Shown: positions 34,676-43,080 of the stretch, piece by piece
How the letters are laid out: the number at the start of each line of letters is the position of its first letter
Numbering within the stretch: position 1 is the stretch's first letter
The notes under the pieces: model-generated
What the model was told of the DNA's origin: nothing
The model's input: only the letters and a program-made list of their open reading frames with translations
Database searches by the model: none
NCBI GenBank assembly: GCA_017936925.1
Contig: JAGBEP010000021.1
Coordinates: 1 to 59,384 of the forward strand
From: Clostridia bacterium
GTDB taxonomy: Bacteria; Bacillota; Clostridia; TANB77; CAG-508
Length of the DNA stretch: 59,384 nt
Direction: 5' to 3'
Made by a program: the position numbers and the translations under genes

Positions 34676-36539
34676 GTGGAAGAAGAATTTGACAATTTAA
34701 GTAAAGAAGAATTTGACAATTTAAGTAAAGACGAATTACTAAATAGAACAGTTATTGAATCTGTCATTGAGATTAAGGACATAGAGATTAGAGAAAGAAT
34801 GCTAGCAAAACTTGAAAGTAGAGCTAAAGAACTAAAAGTCTACCAGAATTTTAAAAGACTACATAAGACTATTCAAGCTGAAATAATACAGAGTAAAAAG
34901 CAATTAAATAGCTATGAAACAGAATTTACAAATGCACCAGTAAAATTAAAATGTAAAAACTACAGATGTAATGATTTAGGAGTAGTAAAAACAGACTATA
35001 ATCAAGTTCTGATGCAGAGTGTAGACATTATAGTTTGCAGTCATCCAATATTACCAATTGAAAGGCTTATAAATATTGACACTAATACAGAAAAAGTGAA
35101 ACTAGGATTTTATAAAGATAAAAAGTGGCAATATGTTATAGCAGAAAAAAATACCTTGGCCAGTAAAAATAAAATACTACAGCTTGCAAATACAGGAATA
35201 GAAGTAAACGAAAGTAACGCAAAAGAACTAATAATATATATTTCTGAACTGTTAGCTCTAAACACAGAAACTATACCAGTAAACAAAGCTATTACGCATC
35301 TAGGCTGGATAGAAGAAGGATTTGTTCCATATACAAAAGACTATAAGTTTGATGGAGATAGAAGTTTTGAAAGCATTTTTAAAGATATAAAAGAAAAAGG
35401 CGATTATGAGATTTGGGTCAACACTTTGAAAGAACTACGAAAAAATGAAGTAGTACATTTCATAATAGCCTCAAGCTTTGCTAGTGTATTAATAGAGAAA
35501 TTACATATTAATCCTTTTATAGTTCATTTATGGGGAAAATCAGGAACAGGTAAGTCAGTTAGTTTAATTGTAGCCATGTCTATTTGGGGAAATCCAGCAA
35601 TAGGGCATTTAGTTAAAAACTTAAACAGTACTAACGTTGGATTTGAACGAATTAGTGCTTTTTTGAATAATGTGCCATTTGCTTGTGATGAGCTTCAAGC
35701 CGTTAAAAGCAAATATTCAAACTTCAATGAACTAATCTATTCTTTAACACAAGGCGAGGGAAAATCAAGAGGAACAGCTGAAGGAGGTATTCAAGAGCAA
35801 CTAAAGTGGAATTGTGCATTTTTGACCACAGGAGAAGAACCTATAACATCAGAAACTTCCAAAGAAGGAGTGAAAAATAGAGTAATTGAAATTGAGGAAA
35901 ACAAAACTTTAATTGAAAATGGTCAGGAAACCGTAAATACATTAATTAATAATTATGGTTTCGGTGGAAAAATATTTTTAGAAAAGATGCCAACAGACGA
36001 AGAACTGCAAAAAAGACATAAAGAAATAGTTAAGCAATTTGAAAAAAATGAAGCAAGTACAAAGAAACAAATAAACGCAATATCTACAGTAATTTTAGCC
36101 GATGAGATAGTAAGCAAATATATTTTTGAAGATATAGCACTAACGACAGAAGATTGCATGAAGTATTTCAGCAAAGATATAGATGAAGCTGAAAGAATTT
36201 ACAATTTAATTATAGATATTGCTGATTCAAATATAAATAATTTTTATGATCCAATAAAAGATAATACAATTATGGGTCAAAGTTGGGGAATATTAGAAAA
36301 AACAACAGACGGAATACGGAAAAATTATTTACTATGATTTTATTCCACAAAAACTATATGAAATCTTAGAGCAAAAAAATATTAACTGGAATGGGATAAA
36401 AGAAAAATTAGCAAATAAAGAATTAATTAAACTTAGTAAAAATGGAGAATATACAATAGCTACAAGAACTCAAAATGGAATAAGAAGAATGATAAAAATA
36501 AAGAATAAATATCTTGAAACGGCAGATAACGGCGAATAA
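34676..36539 (+). CDS. DUF927-family phage ATPase/helicase-like protein, read through a +1 shift at CGG
   Basis: 620 residues from GTG at 34676 (AAGAGGTG site), if the C at 36317 is skipped. The DUF927 part has LGWIEEGFVPY, then Walker A WGKSGTGKS (about residues 284-292), CDELQA and the TTGEEP motif. Such proteins accompany primase-helicase functions in phages and plasmids. Triplet reading ends at RKNYLL*, whereas the +1 frame gives GKIIYYDFIPQKL and 73 more residues to TAA at 36537. It begins with a tandem repeat of EEFDNLSK. An iteron-like region follows. Confidence 0.8.
36317..36320 (+). other. +1 frameshift site CGGA in the DUF927 gene
   Basis: ATA CGG AAA AAT incoming; ATA (C) GGA AAA ATT ATT outgoing. 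The outgoing frame is open for 73 codons. Confidence 0.75.
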
Positions 36540-36735
36540 CGGCTAAGCAACGGGTATAGCCGTTACGCTTGAATTTCTACAGTAAGAAGCATTTTAAGAT
36601 AAAAAATATATATGTAACGGATAAAAAATATATATAGACTTTATATAGGAAAAGAAAGGAGAAAATATTGTATTCTCTCTTCTATATTATATATATAGCT
36701 CCTATTTCAAAAATAACCCGTTATTCCGTTACAAA
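36521..36735. repeat. Cluster of TAACGG/CCGTTA repeats, possible phage replication origin
   Basis: TAACGG occurs at 36527, 36537 and 36615, and its complement CCGTTA at 36560, 36718 and 36726, in a gene-free AT-rich stretch (36540-36818) directly after the DUF927 gene. The middle is A/T-rich (36595-36690), as expected for a melting region. The last repeats sit in opposite orientation. No reading frame with a ribosome site was found until 36819. Confidence 0.5.
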
Positions 36736-36818
36736 TTCATGAAACACAGTAGTATAAGTAATTACAATGTAACTAGTCACTCGTCACAAGGGCGTTTCAA
36801 GAAACGGGAAGGAGGAGA

Positions 36819-37370
36819 ATGAGAAGATATAAGATTTTAAATAAAACATTAGATATCTGCGAAATAAAGGATTTAACATTAGAAGAAGCTAATGAAAAAT
36901 ATGTAGAACTAAACAATAAAGAAAGAGCAAAAGAAATATATGAGCAATATGAATACAAGATTATAGAAGATAAAGAAGCAGAAAGTAAAATTCACAATAA
37001 AAAAGCAGAACAAATAATAAAAGATGCTTCAAATAAAGAAAGTGTAGAAGATTATTCATTACTAGAATTACATTTGTACTTAATAATAAAGCAAATTTTA
37101 AAAATGTATTTTAATAATCAACTTTCTAAAGAAGAAGCAAACCATTATAAACAAATAGCTGTAAAAGATTATGAGAGCAAAATTAAAGATTATGAATTTC
37201 AAATATCAATGTTTCAAGAACACATAAAAAATATTAAAGATACTGAAACATTAAGAATAAAGCTAAGAAAAAAATTAAAAGACGACGAACCAGTAACAGA
37301 AGAGAAACTTGGAGAAACAATTAATATTTGTTTAGAAATTATTTCTAAAACATATAAGGAACCATTTTAA
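36819..37370 (+). CDS. Phage protein of unknown function, coiled-coil
   Basis: 183 residues behind GGAAGGAGGAG. Almost all-helical and Lys/Glu-rich, with likely coiled-coil segments (about 100-160). No family recognised. It lies between the putative origin and the helicase gene, so it may be a replication helper; this is only positional. Confidence 0.55.
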   Translation: MRRYKILNKTLDICEIKDLTLEEANEKYVELNNKERAKEIYEQYEYKIIEDKEAESKIHNKKAEQIIKDASNKESVEDYSLLELHLYLIIKQILKMYFNNQLSKEEANHYKQIAVKDYESKIKDYEFQISMFQEHIKNIKDTETLRIKLRKKLKDDEPVTEEKLGETINICLEIISKTYKEPF

Positions 37371-37383
37371 GGAGGATAAACAG

Positions 37384-37524
37384 ATGAAAAAAATATGTGT
37401 AAGTCCAGAATGCACAAAAAGATGTAAAAGACATATAACTAACAACGAAGTTGAAGAAGGAAAGACATATGTCATGGACAACTTTTTTAGGGGGTGCAAG
37501 AAGAGTGAAAAAAATAAAACTTAG
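37384..37524 (+). CDS. Small Cys-rich phage protein
   Basis: 46 residues (MKKICVSPECTKRCKRHIT...) with four or five cysteines in a zinc-knuckle-like pattern CX4CX3C. AAGGAGG precedes the ATG. It overlaps the helicase start (GTG 37505), whose ribosome site lies in its last codons. Confidence 0.55.
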   Translation: MKKICVSPECTKRCKRHITNNEVEEGKTYVMDNFFRGCKKSEKNKT

Positions 37525-39013
37525 AGATTATCAACAAGAATGTTTGGATATTATAGACAAGCTTGAACCAGGATCTTACTTAATTCAGATGGCGACTGGG
37601 TGCGGTAAGACAGCAACATTTACAAATATAAAGAGAAAAGGTCGTGTATTAGTCCTAGCACATAGAGAAGAACTAATTACACAACCAGTCAAATATTACG
37701 ATTGTTCCGTTGGAATTGAAATGGCGAATAGCAACTCTAACGGAGAAGAGGTCGTAATTGCCTCAGTCATGAGTTTAACACACAGATTAGAAAAATTCAA
37801 GAAAGATGAATTTGACACGATCGTAATAGACGAGGCACATCATGCAGCAGCAACATCATATAAAAAGATAATAAATTATTTTAAACCAAGATTATTACTA
37901 GGTTTCACAGCAACACCGAACAGAGGCGATAAAGTTAGATTAGATGATGTGTTTCAAAAGATAATATTTCAAAGAGATTTGAAGTGGGCTATAAAAAATA
38001 AATATTTAACAGACATTGATTGTATTAGAGTAAACATAGGTTATGACATTTCAAAGGTTTCAAGAAGAATGGGAGATTTTGCACCAGGAGAACTAGAAGA
38101 TGTAATGAATACTGATTTATTGAATGGAGCAATAAAAGAAGCATATGAGAAATATGCAAAAGGCCAAACATTAATATTTGCAACATCAGTTAGCCATGCT
38201 GAAAATATTGCAAAGCTAATACCAGGTGCAGTAGCAGTTACTGCAAATACTAAAAATAGAGAAGAATTAATTAAGAAATTTACCAACAGAGAAATACCAG
38301 TTTTAGTTAATTGTATGATTTTCACAGAAGGAACTGATATGCCACTTGTTGAAACTGTAATGATCGCAAGACCAACGAGCAACAGTAGTTTATATACTCA
38401 AATGGTAGGTAGAGGCTTAAGGCTTTATCCAGGGAAAGATAAATTGACATTAATAGATTTAGTTGGGACAACAGGAAGAGCAAATTTGTGTACAGCACCA
38501 ACTTTAATAGGGATTGACCTAAATACAGTACCAATAAACAAGCAAGACGAAATTCAAGGGGATTTATTTGATTTACCTGATTTAATACAAAAAAGATCAG
38601 ATGTACCAGAAAGCTGGATAAGAAATATCGAATATGTAAATCTTTGGGCTAAAGAACAAGCTTATGATACGCATGATGTAAATTATTTTAAAATGCCAAA
38701 TGGCGATATGGTGGTAACAATTCCTAAAAAAAGAATAGTAATACCAGCGCAAGACGAATTAGGAGAAACAACAATCAAATGTCAAAAAATGAAAATGCAA
38801 GAAGCTTTTGATCTAGTTTATAGATATTTGATAGAGAATCATTCAGAACAAAGATATATATGGGATGTAAAACAGATAAGAAAATGGGGAAGAGCAGAAG
38901 CATCAGACAAGCAAAAAAATATGATTAAAAGAATGTATAAAGGTAATTTAGATGTTTCAGATTTAAATAAAAGTGAAGCAAGCTTAATTTTAAATAGATT
39001 ATGTTATAGATAG
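37505..39013 (+). CDS. Phage superfamily II DEAD/DEAH-box helicase
   Basis: 502 residues from GTG at 37505 (AGGGGGTG site; an ATG at 37469 is in frame but lies within the upstream gene). Motifs in order: Q-like LRDYQQE, motif I ATGCGKT, motif II DEAHH, motif III GFTATPNRGD, motif V EGTDMP, and motif VI QMVGRGLRLYPGK. It is a Rad3/UvsW-like phage helicase, probably unwinding or remodelling branched DNA. A C-terminal extension (about 390-500) is of unknown role. Confidence 0.88.
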   Translation: MKKIKLRDYQQECLDIIDKLEPGSYLIQMATGCGKTATFTNIKRKGRVLVLAHREELITQPVKYYDCSVGIEMANSNSNGEEVVIASVMSLTHRLEKFKKDEFDTIVIDEAHHAAATSYKKIINYFKPRLLLGFTATPNRGDKVRLDDVFQKIIFQRDLKWAIKNKYLTDIDCIRVNIGYDISKVSRRMGDFAPGELEDVMNTDLLNGAIKEAYEKYAKGQTLIFATSVSHAENIAKLIPGAVAVTANTKNREELIKKFTNREIPVLVNCMIFTEGTDMPLVETVMIARPTSNSSLYTQMVGRGLRLYPGKDKLTLIDLVGTTGRANLCTAPTLIGIDLNTVPINKQDEIQGDLFDLPDLIQKRSDVPESWIRNIEYVNLWAKEQAYDTHDVNYFKMPNGDMVVTIPKKRIVIPAQDELGETTIKCQKMKMQEAFDLVYRYLIENHSEQRYIWDVKQIRKWGRAEASDKQKNMIKRMYKGNLDVSDLNKSEASLILNRLCYR

Positions 39014-39024
39014 GAGAAAAAATT

Positions 39025-40080
39025 ATGAAAGAAGTAATAATAAAAACTCAAAAAGAGTGGGATGAATTAGATAAAAATTTTGATGGAATAGTTTATTTTG
39101 AAAATGGTCAGAATTGGATAATTATCAAAGAAAATAAAGGCTGTAGAAGAATTGTAAGAAGTTCCAGAGTAGTAGCCAGGGAATATAGTTCAGTAGTAGC
39201 CTGGGAACATAGTTCAGTAGTAGCCTGGGAACATAGTTCAGTAGAAGCCAGGGATAATAGTTCAGTAGAAGCCAGGGATAATAGTTCAGTAGAAGCCAGG
39301 GAACATAGTTCAGTAGTAGCCTGGGAACATAGTTCAGTAGTAGCCAGGGATAATAGTTCAGTAGAAGCCAGGGATAATAGTTCAGTAGAAGCCAGGGATA
39401 ATAGTTCAGTAGAAGCCAGGGAACATAGTTCAGTAGTAGCCAGGGAACATAGTTCAGTAGTAGCCTGGGAACATAGTTCAGTAGTAGCCTGGGAACATAG
39501 TTCAGTAGTAGCCTGGGAACATAGTTCAGTAGAAGCCAGGGAACATAGTTCAGTAGTAGCCTGGGAACATAGTTCAGTAGTAGCACAAGGCAATACTCAG
39601 ATAGTCGATATTACTGATACACATGATTTGAAAATAACGGGTAATGCAAGAATAGTTTATATGCCTAAAGCAATTCAAGAGTTTATGGATTTTTATGGCA
39701 TTAAGAAAGTAGGAAGAACAAGAGCAATATTTTATAAAGCTGTAGAAAAAGATGCAAATGGAATATATAGAAGTACTTGGAATAGTAATTTTACATATGA
39801 AATCGGAAAAACAAAAACAGAAAATTGTGATCCAGATATAGAAGAAAGTTGTAGTTATGGCATAAATATTAGCCATTTAGATTGGGCTTTAAGATTTGGC
39901 TCAGATTGGAACAATTTAGCTATATTAGAAGTTGAAACTAGAATTGATGATATTGTACTTCCAAAATGTACTGACGGAAAAGTTAGAACTTCAAAAGTGA
40001 AAGTATTAAGAGAAGTACCACTAGAAGAATGTGGAGTATATGGGAAAATCCTAGCAAAAAGGAGAAAAAACAATGGTTAA
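39025..40080 (+). CDS. Phage octapeptide-repeat (beta-helix-like) protein
   Basis: 351 residues. A short N-terminal domain (about 1-48) is followed by 17 exact-length octapeptide units of form V-V/E-A-W/R/-E/D-H/N/Y-S-S (residues 49-184) plus one degenerate unit, then a C-terminal domain (about 195-351) with Cys-rich parts (CDPDIEESC). The regular alternation of small and large residues predicts a stacked beta-helix or solenoid, similar to pentapeptide-like DNA mimics. Proteins of this type occur in clostridial phages; the function is unknown. It overlaps the macro-domain gene by eight bases. Confidence 0.72.
   Translation: MKEVIIKTQKEWDELDKNFDGIVYFENGQNWIIIKENKGCRRIVRSSRVVAREYSSVVAWEHSSVVAWEHSSVEARDNSSVEARDNSSVEAREHSSVVAWEHSSVVARDNSSVEARDNSSVEARDNSSVEAREHSSVVAREHSSVVAWEHSSVVAWEHSSVVAWEHSSVEAREHSSVVAWEHSSVVAQGNTQIVDITDTHDLKITGNARIVYMPKAIQEFMDFYGIKKVGRTRAIFYKAVEKDANGIYRSTWNSNFTYEIGKTKTENCDPDIEESCSYGINISHLDWALRFGSDWNNLAILEVETRIDDIVLPKCTDGKVRTSKVKVLREVPLEECGVYGKILAKRRKNNG
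39169..39600 (+). repeat. Tandem array of eighteen 24-bp units within the octapeptide-repeat gene
   Basis: Units of 24 bp start at 39169 and repeat in phase with the codons to 39576, with a diverged unit at 39577-39600. Only a few unit types (for example VVAWEHSS, VEARDNSS, VEAREHSS) recur, some in blocks of two or three. This indicates recent expansion by slippage or recombination. Confidence 0.95.
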
Positions 40081-40576
40081 AATCAAAAAGGGAAATCTTT
40101 TAAAAGCTAATGAAGATATTATAGTCCATCAGGTAAATGTTCAAGGAATTATGGGTGGAGGAGTTGCTAGACAACTCGCCACACTATATCCTGGACTTGA
40201 AAAGGAATATTCTGAATTTTGCAAAAGAAATAAAAATGAATATCAATTACTAAAGGGACAAATATGTATAGTTAAAGTTAAAGATTATAAATTAATAGCT
40301 AATATTTTTTCACAAGATGAAAATTTTAATACAGATTATATTATGTTTAGACATTGTCTTAGAGAACTAGTTTATATTGCAAAAGAATTTAACTTAAAAA
40401 TTGCAATGCCGTATGGTATAGGATGTGGAATTGCAAATGGAGATTGGAATATTGTTAGGAAGATTATTATAGAAGAATCAAGAAGAAGTAAAATTACTTT
40501 ATATAAATTGGAGGACAAAAGATGCAAAAGGGTCGAAGTTTTGAAAAACAAATTGAAAAAGTTATTGAACATGTAG
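40073..40576 (+). CDS. Macro-domain (ADP-ribose binding/hydrolase) protein
   Basis: 167 residues. The macro-domain signatures are present: VNVQGIMGGGVARQL (the Asn and Gly-rich loop binding the distal ribose) and MPYGIGCGIANGDW (phosphate loop). Such domains bind or remove ADP-ribose from proteins or DNA, or process ADP-ribose-1-phosphate. The same prophage encodes an ADP-ribosyltransferase on its capsid (45819), so an antagonistic or protective role is conceivable. It overlaps both neighbours. Confidence 0.87.
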   Translation: MVKIKKGNLLKANEDIIVHQVNVQGIMGGGVARQLATLYPGLEKEYSEFCKRNKNEYQLLKGQICIVKVKDYKLIANIFSQDENFNTDYIMFRHCLRELVYIAKEFNLKIAMPYGIGCGIANGDWNIVRKIIIEESRRSKITLYKLEDKRCKRVEVLKNKLKKLLNM

Positions 40577-40942
40577 AAAAATTAGGTTTCCATGGTCATA
40601 AAAATTATGCTAAAAGGCTTATAGATGGAACATATATTGAAGGAGAAAAATTTGATTATGAAATTTTACTTCCAGGAAGACATGATATGTTTGATGCAAA
40701 ACAAGCTCAAACAGATACATATAAGATAGTAAAAAAAGATATAAATCAGATTAATTTCTTAAAACAATGTAAAAATGCAGGATGCAATGCATATCTTCTT
40801 ATATGTTTTGAAAATAAAGATGTAAGAATGATTGATGTAGACGCAGTTATAAAACTTTTAAATAATAATGTGAAAAATATAAAAAAAGAAGGTTGGCCAG
40901 AATGGGATTTAATTGATTACATAAAACGGAGGTGTTGCTTAA
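40522..40942 (+). CDS. Holliday-junction resolvase-like nuclease, C-terminus through a +1 shift at CGG
   Basis: 139 residues if the C at 40927 is skipped. It is an endonuclease-fold protein with the acidic/lysine active-site pattern FDYEILLPGRHDMFDAKQA (D..E-x-K-like), resembling phage RecU-type resolvases. Codon 136 is CGG. The +1 frame gives IKGGVA and then TAA at 40940-40942, directly followed by the next gene's ATG. Triplet reading instead runs 51 bases into the next gene with an unlikely Cys-rich tail (RRCCLNGTS). The start lies inside the macro-domain gene behind GGAGG. Confidence 0.72.
40927..40930 (+). other. Probable +1 frameshift site CGGA at the end of the resolvase-like gene
   Basis: AAA CGG AGG TGT incoming; AAA (C) GGA GGT GTT GCT TAA outgoing. 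The shift places the stop directly before the ATG at 40943. The same bases GGAGGTG are the ribosome site of that gene. Confidence 0.65.
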
Positions 40943-41077
40943 ATGGGACAAGTATTTTTGTATTTAATAGCAATATGTATAATTGCTTTTGAAATAGTAT
41001 CAATAATATTAGAATGGACACTTATAGCATATTTTATAAATGAAATAATTTTAAAATGGAGGAGAAAAAATGAATAA
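40943..41077 (+). CDS. Small phage membrane protein, 44 residues
   Basis: One hydrophobic helix (about residues 4-36) and a basic end WRRKNE. The ribosome site GGAGGTG is perfect, and the start directly follows the stop of the frameshifted resolvase gene (TAAATG). It overlaps the next start by eight bases. Function unknown. Confidence 0.65.
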   Translation: MGQVFLYLIAICIIAFEIVSIILEWTLIAYFINEIILKWRRKNE

Positions 41078-41252
41078 TTTTGATTTTTTTGAGGTAGTGA
41101 TGTATTCAATTTCAACATTTTTGATTGGATTACTCATAGGAGCAAGGATATTTGGCTCATCGGACAGCGATATTACGTCTGAGCTAGAAAAAGTAAAGGA
41201 AGAAAGAGATACATATAAAAATTTAATAGTACAGAAAAGTTTGGAGGAATAA
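41070..41252 (+). CDS. Small phage membrane protein with coiled-coil end
   Basis: 60 residues: one transmembrane helix (about 8-28) and a charged coiled-coil tail (ITSELEKVKEERDTYKN). AGGAG precedes the ATG. It could act as a spanin-like or other accessory membrane protein; not recognised. Confidence 0.6.
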   Translation: MNNFDFFEVVMYSISTFLIGLLIGARIFGSSDSDITSELEKVKEERDTYKNLIVQKSLEE

Positions 41253-41784
41253 GTGACTACATACGAAAAAGATAAGATAACCAATAAAGATCATGTAGCA
41301 ACTCCTAGATGGGTAGTAGAGAACATCTATAACTTAATACATATAGAAAACTATAAATCAATATGGTTTCCATTTAACAATTATGATAGTGAGTTTAAAT
41401 TAAAAGCAGATGAATTAAAGTTAAAATACAAAGCAACACACATTTTTGATGATTGTGGAAATGATTTTTTTAAAACAGAACCGCCTAAAGAGTGTGATTT
41501 ATTGATAAGTAATCCACCCTTCGCACAACAGAATGAGATTATAAAGCATACATTCGAATTAATAGAAAATCGGAAAAATTAAAGCCTTTTGCTTATTATT
41601 ACCGCTATCGACATTGGAAACGCCAACAAGAGCAGAAATTTATGAAAAATATGTTGATAAATTATCAATAATTATATTTAAAAAACGAATTAAATTTATA
41701 GGAAAAACACAAGTTTTTAACAAAGGTTGTTGCTGGATTTGTTATAACATAGAAAATTTAAAAGAAAAAATAATTTGGATATGA
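41253..41784 (+). CDS. Phage DNA adenine methyltransferase-like protein, read through a +1 shift at CGG
   Basis: 176 residues from GTG at 41253 (TTGGAGG site) if the C at 41571 is skipped. The catalytic motif IV appears as SNPPF (about residue 90), typical of N6-adenine methyltransferases, and an N-terminal part ATPRWVVENIYNL is like phage Dam proteins. Triplet reading ends two codons after CGG. The +1 frame continues GKIKAFCLLLPLSTLETPTRAEIYEKY, a normal continuation of this fold, to TGA at 41782. It is short for a methyltransferase, and the SAM-binding motif I is not evident. Confidence 0.7.
41571..41574 (+). other. +1 frameshift site CGGA in the methyltransferase-like gene
   Basis: AAT CGG AAA AAT TAA incoming; AAT (C) GGA AAA ATT AAA outgoing. 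The outgoing frame is open for 70 codons. Confidence 0.78.
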
Positions 41785-41793
41785 GGTGAGTAA

Positions 41794-41985
41794 ATGGAAG
41801 AATTTTATTTTGAATGTGATTGTGGAGGAAAAGCAATTCACAAAGTATATTTATTAACAGATGATACAGAGGAAGGTATAGACGTATCTGAATTAAGTCA
41901 ATCAGTTTTTCAGTGTCAAAAATGTGGCAAAAAATATTATACAGGTGACTGGGAAGATTTTTGTACTGCTGAAGAAGATTTATAG
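41794..41985 (+). CDS. Small zinc-ribbon phage protein
   Basis: 63 residues with two Cys pairs, CDCGG (about 8-12) and CQKCGKK (about 41-47), likely binding one zinc, and an acidic end. GAGGTGAG precedes the ATG. It sits just before the late regulator; role unknown. Confidence 0.65.
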   Translation: MEEFYFECDCGGKAIHKVYLLTDDTEEGIDVSELSQSVFQCQKCGKKYYTGDWEDFCTAEEDL

Positions 41986-42002
41986 ATAGGAGGTACAAAA
42001 GA

Positions 42003-42413
42003 GTGCGAAAAAAATACAAAGTTCCACAGCACATTAAAGAATACATAGAAAAAGAACTTTACAGTTATATTGATAATCAGAATTTAATTAAAGAATTAAA
42101 AGAAGATATTTATTATAATAGTGTTGAAAATGATGGACAACCTAAAGGAAATCAAACATCTAACCCTACAGAACAAAAAGCAACTAAATTAGTAGATACT
42201 AGATCCATACTAATTGCAGAAAAGAAAATCAAACAAATAGATAAAGCATTTAATAGATTAATACCAGAAGAAAGAGAGATTGCAAAATCAATCTTCTTCA
42301 AAGGATATACACAAGTATTTGCACAAATGCATGAAAACATCAATAAAGACCTATATTACCATGTGAAAAATAAAACGATATATTACGTTGCTATTGAATA
42401 TGGAGAAATTTAA
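42003..42413 (+). CDS. Late-gene transcriptional regulator-like protein (ArpU/RinA-like, tentative)
   Basis: 136 residues from GTG (AGGAGG site). All-helical, with a sigma-region-4-like segment (EREIAKSIFFKGYTQVFAQMHENINKDLYYHVKNKTI). The position, last gene before the terminase, is where ArpU/RinA-type activators of packaging genes are found in phages of Bacillota. Identity rests on position and helix pattern more than on sequence. Confidence 0.55.
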   Translation: MRKKYKVPQHIKEYIEKELYSYIDNQNLIKELKEDIYYNSVENDGQPKGNQTSNPTEQKATKLVDTRSILIAEKKIKQIDKAFNRLIPEEREIAKSIFFKGYTQVFAQMHENINKDLYYHVKNKTIYYVAIEYGEI

Positions 42414-42482
42414 AAAGGGGCGAAAAAAGTGCGGAATCAGAAACGAAAAAATGTGTTACTATAGGTATAGTGAAAATTAAAT

Positions 42483-42530
42483 AAAAAAAATAGCAAAGTT
42501 CCTTTGAGCCTTGCTATTTTTGTTTTTGAG
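42483..42530 (+). terminator. Terminator between early and packaging genes
   Basis: AAAATAGCAA pairs with TTGCTATTTT (about 42487-42520), followed by T-rich sequence. It probably separates early and late transcripts, and antitermination could act here. Confidence 0.7.
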
Positions 42531-42538
42531 GCAAAAAT

Positions 42539-42643
42539 ATGAAGAAAGAGTTGAATTGGAAAGAATGTATGAAAAGAAGTTGTGATAACTGCAGATATGA
42601 AGAAAGCTGCTTTAAAGAAGAATATAAGCAAAATACGAGGTGA
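42539..42643 (+). CDS. Small Cys-rich phage protein before the terminase
   Basis: 34 residues with four cysteines (ECMKRSCDNCRYEESC), a likely zinc site. The frame is followed by GAGGTGA for the next gene. Weak ribosome site of its own; moderate support. Confidence 0.45.
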   Translation: MKKELNWKECMKRSCDNCRYEESCFKEEYKQNTR

Positions 42644-42648
42644 GGTGA

Positions 42649-43080
42649 TTGGCTAATGAACAAAACTTAATGCCCATTGAGCAAGTGAACTCGAGAAGAA
42701 CTCGAGAAAAACATTCAGAAGATAGCAGAAAAGGTGGAAAAAAATCGGGCGAAGTCAGAAGGAAAAGAAAAGCAATGAAAGAACAGATGGATTTGCTATT
42801 ATCATTGCCTTTTAACTTAAAAGATAGTAAAGGAAATGCTGTAGTTGATACTTTAGAATTTTTCGGAATTGATAAAGAAGAAATAGACAATCAAATGGCG
42901 ATGAATATTGCTCTATGGCAAACAGCAATAAATAGTAACAATAAGCAGCAGATTCAGGCTATTAGAGAAATACGAGACATAACTAAAGACAATAAAGGCA
43001 ACCAAACAGATTTAAATTCAGTAAAAGAAGTTCTTGTAAAGATAAGAGAGGTGGCAAAAAATGACACTAACACCGACTAA
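42649..43080 (+). CDS. Terminase small subunit-like protein
   Basis: 143 residues from TTG at 42649 (GAGGTGA five bases upstream). A basic N-terminus with REKHSEDSRKGGKKSGEVRRKRK is typical of phage packaging proteins of the DUF5681/TerS kind. It overlaps the large subunit by 20 bases, so it most likely recognises the packaging site and hands DNA to TerL. Confidence 0.72.
   Translation: MANEQNLMPIEQVNSRRTREKHSEDSRKGGKKSGEVRRKRKAMKEQMDLLLSLPFNLKDSKGNAVVDTLEFFGIDKEEIDNQMAMNIALWQTAINSNNKQQIQAIREIRDITKDNKGNQTDLNSVKEVLVKIREVAKNDTNTD

Noticed and set aside
36819..37370. Considered as a replication initiator because of its place beside the repeat cluster
   Set aside because: No DNA-binding motif seen; the sequence is coiled-coil-like only.
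39108..39593. Long minus-strand open frames over the 24-bp repeat array (Leu/Tyr- or Cys/Ser-repeats)
   Set aside because: They are shadows produced by the stop-free repeat; they have no ribosome site and the plus-strand gene has proper flanking domains.
39169..39600. Repeat array considered as a CRISPR
   Set aside because: Units are contiguous 24-mers in codon phase, without spacers.
42398..42480. Possible small gene with GTG CGG near 42429, an eighth CGG site
   Set aside because: Several short frames overlap here with no clear ribosome site or homologue; counting it would be arbitrary.
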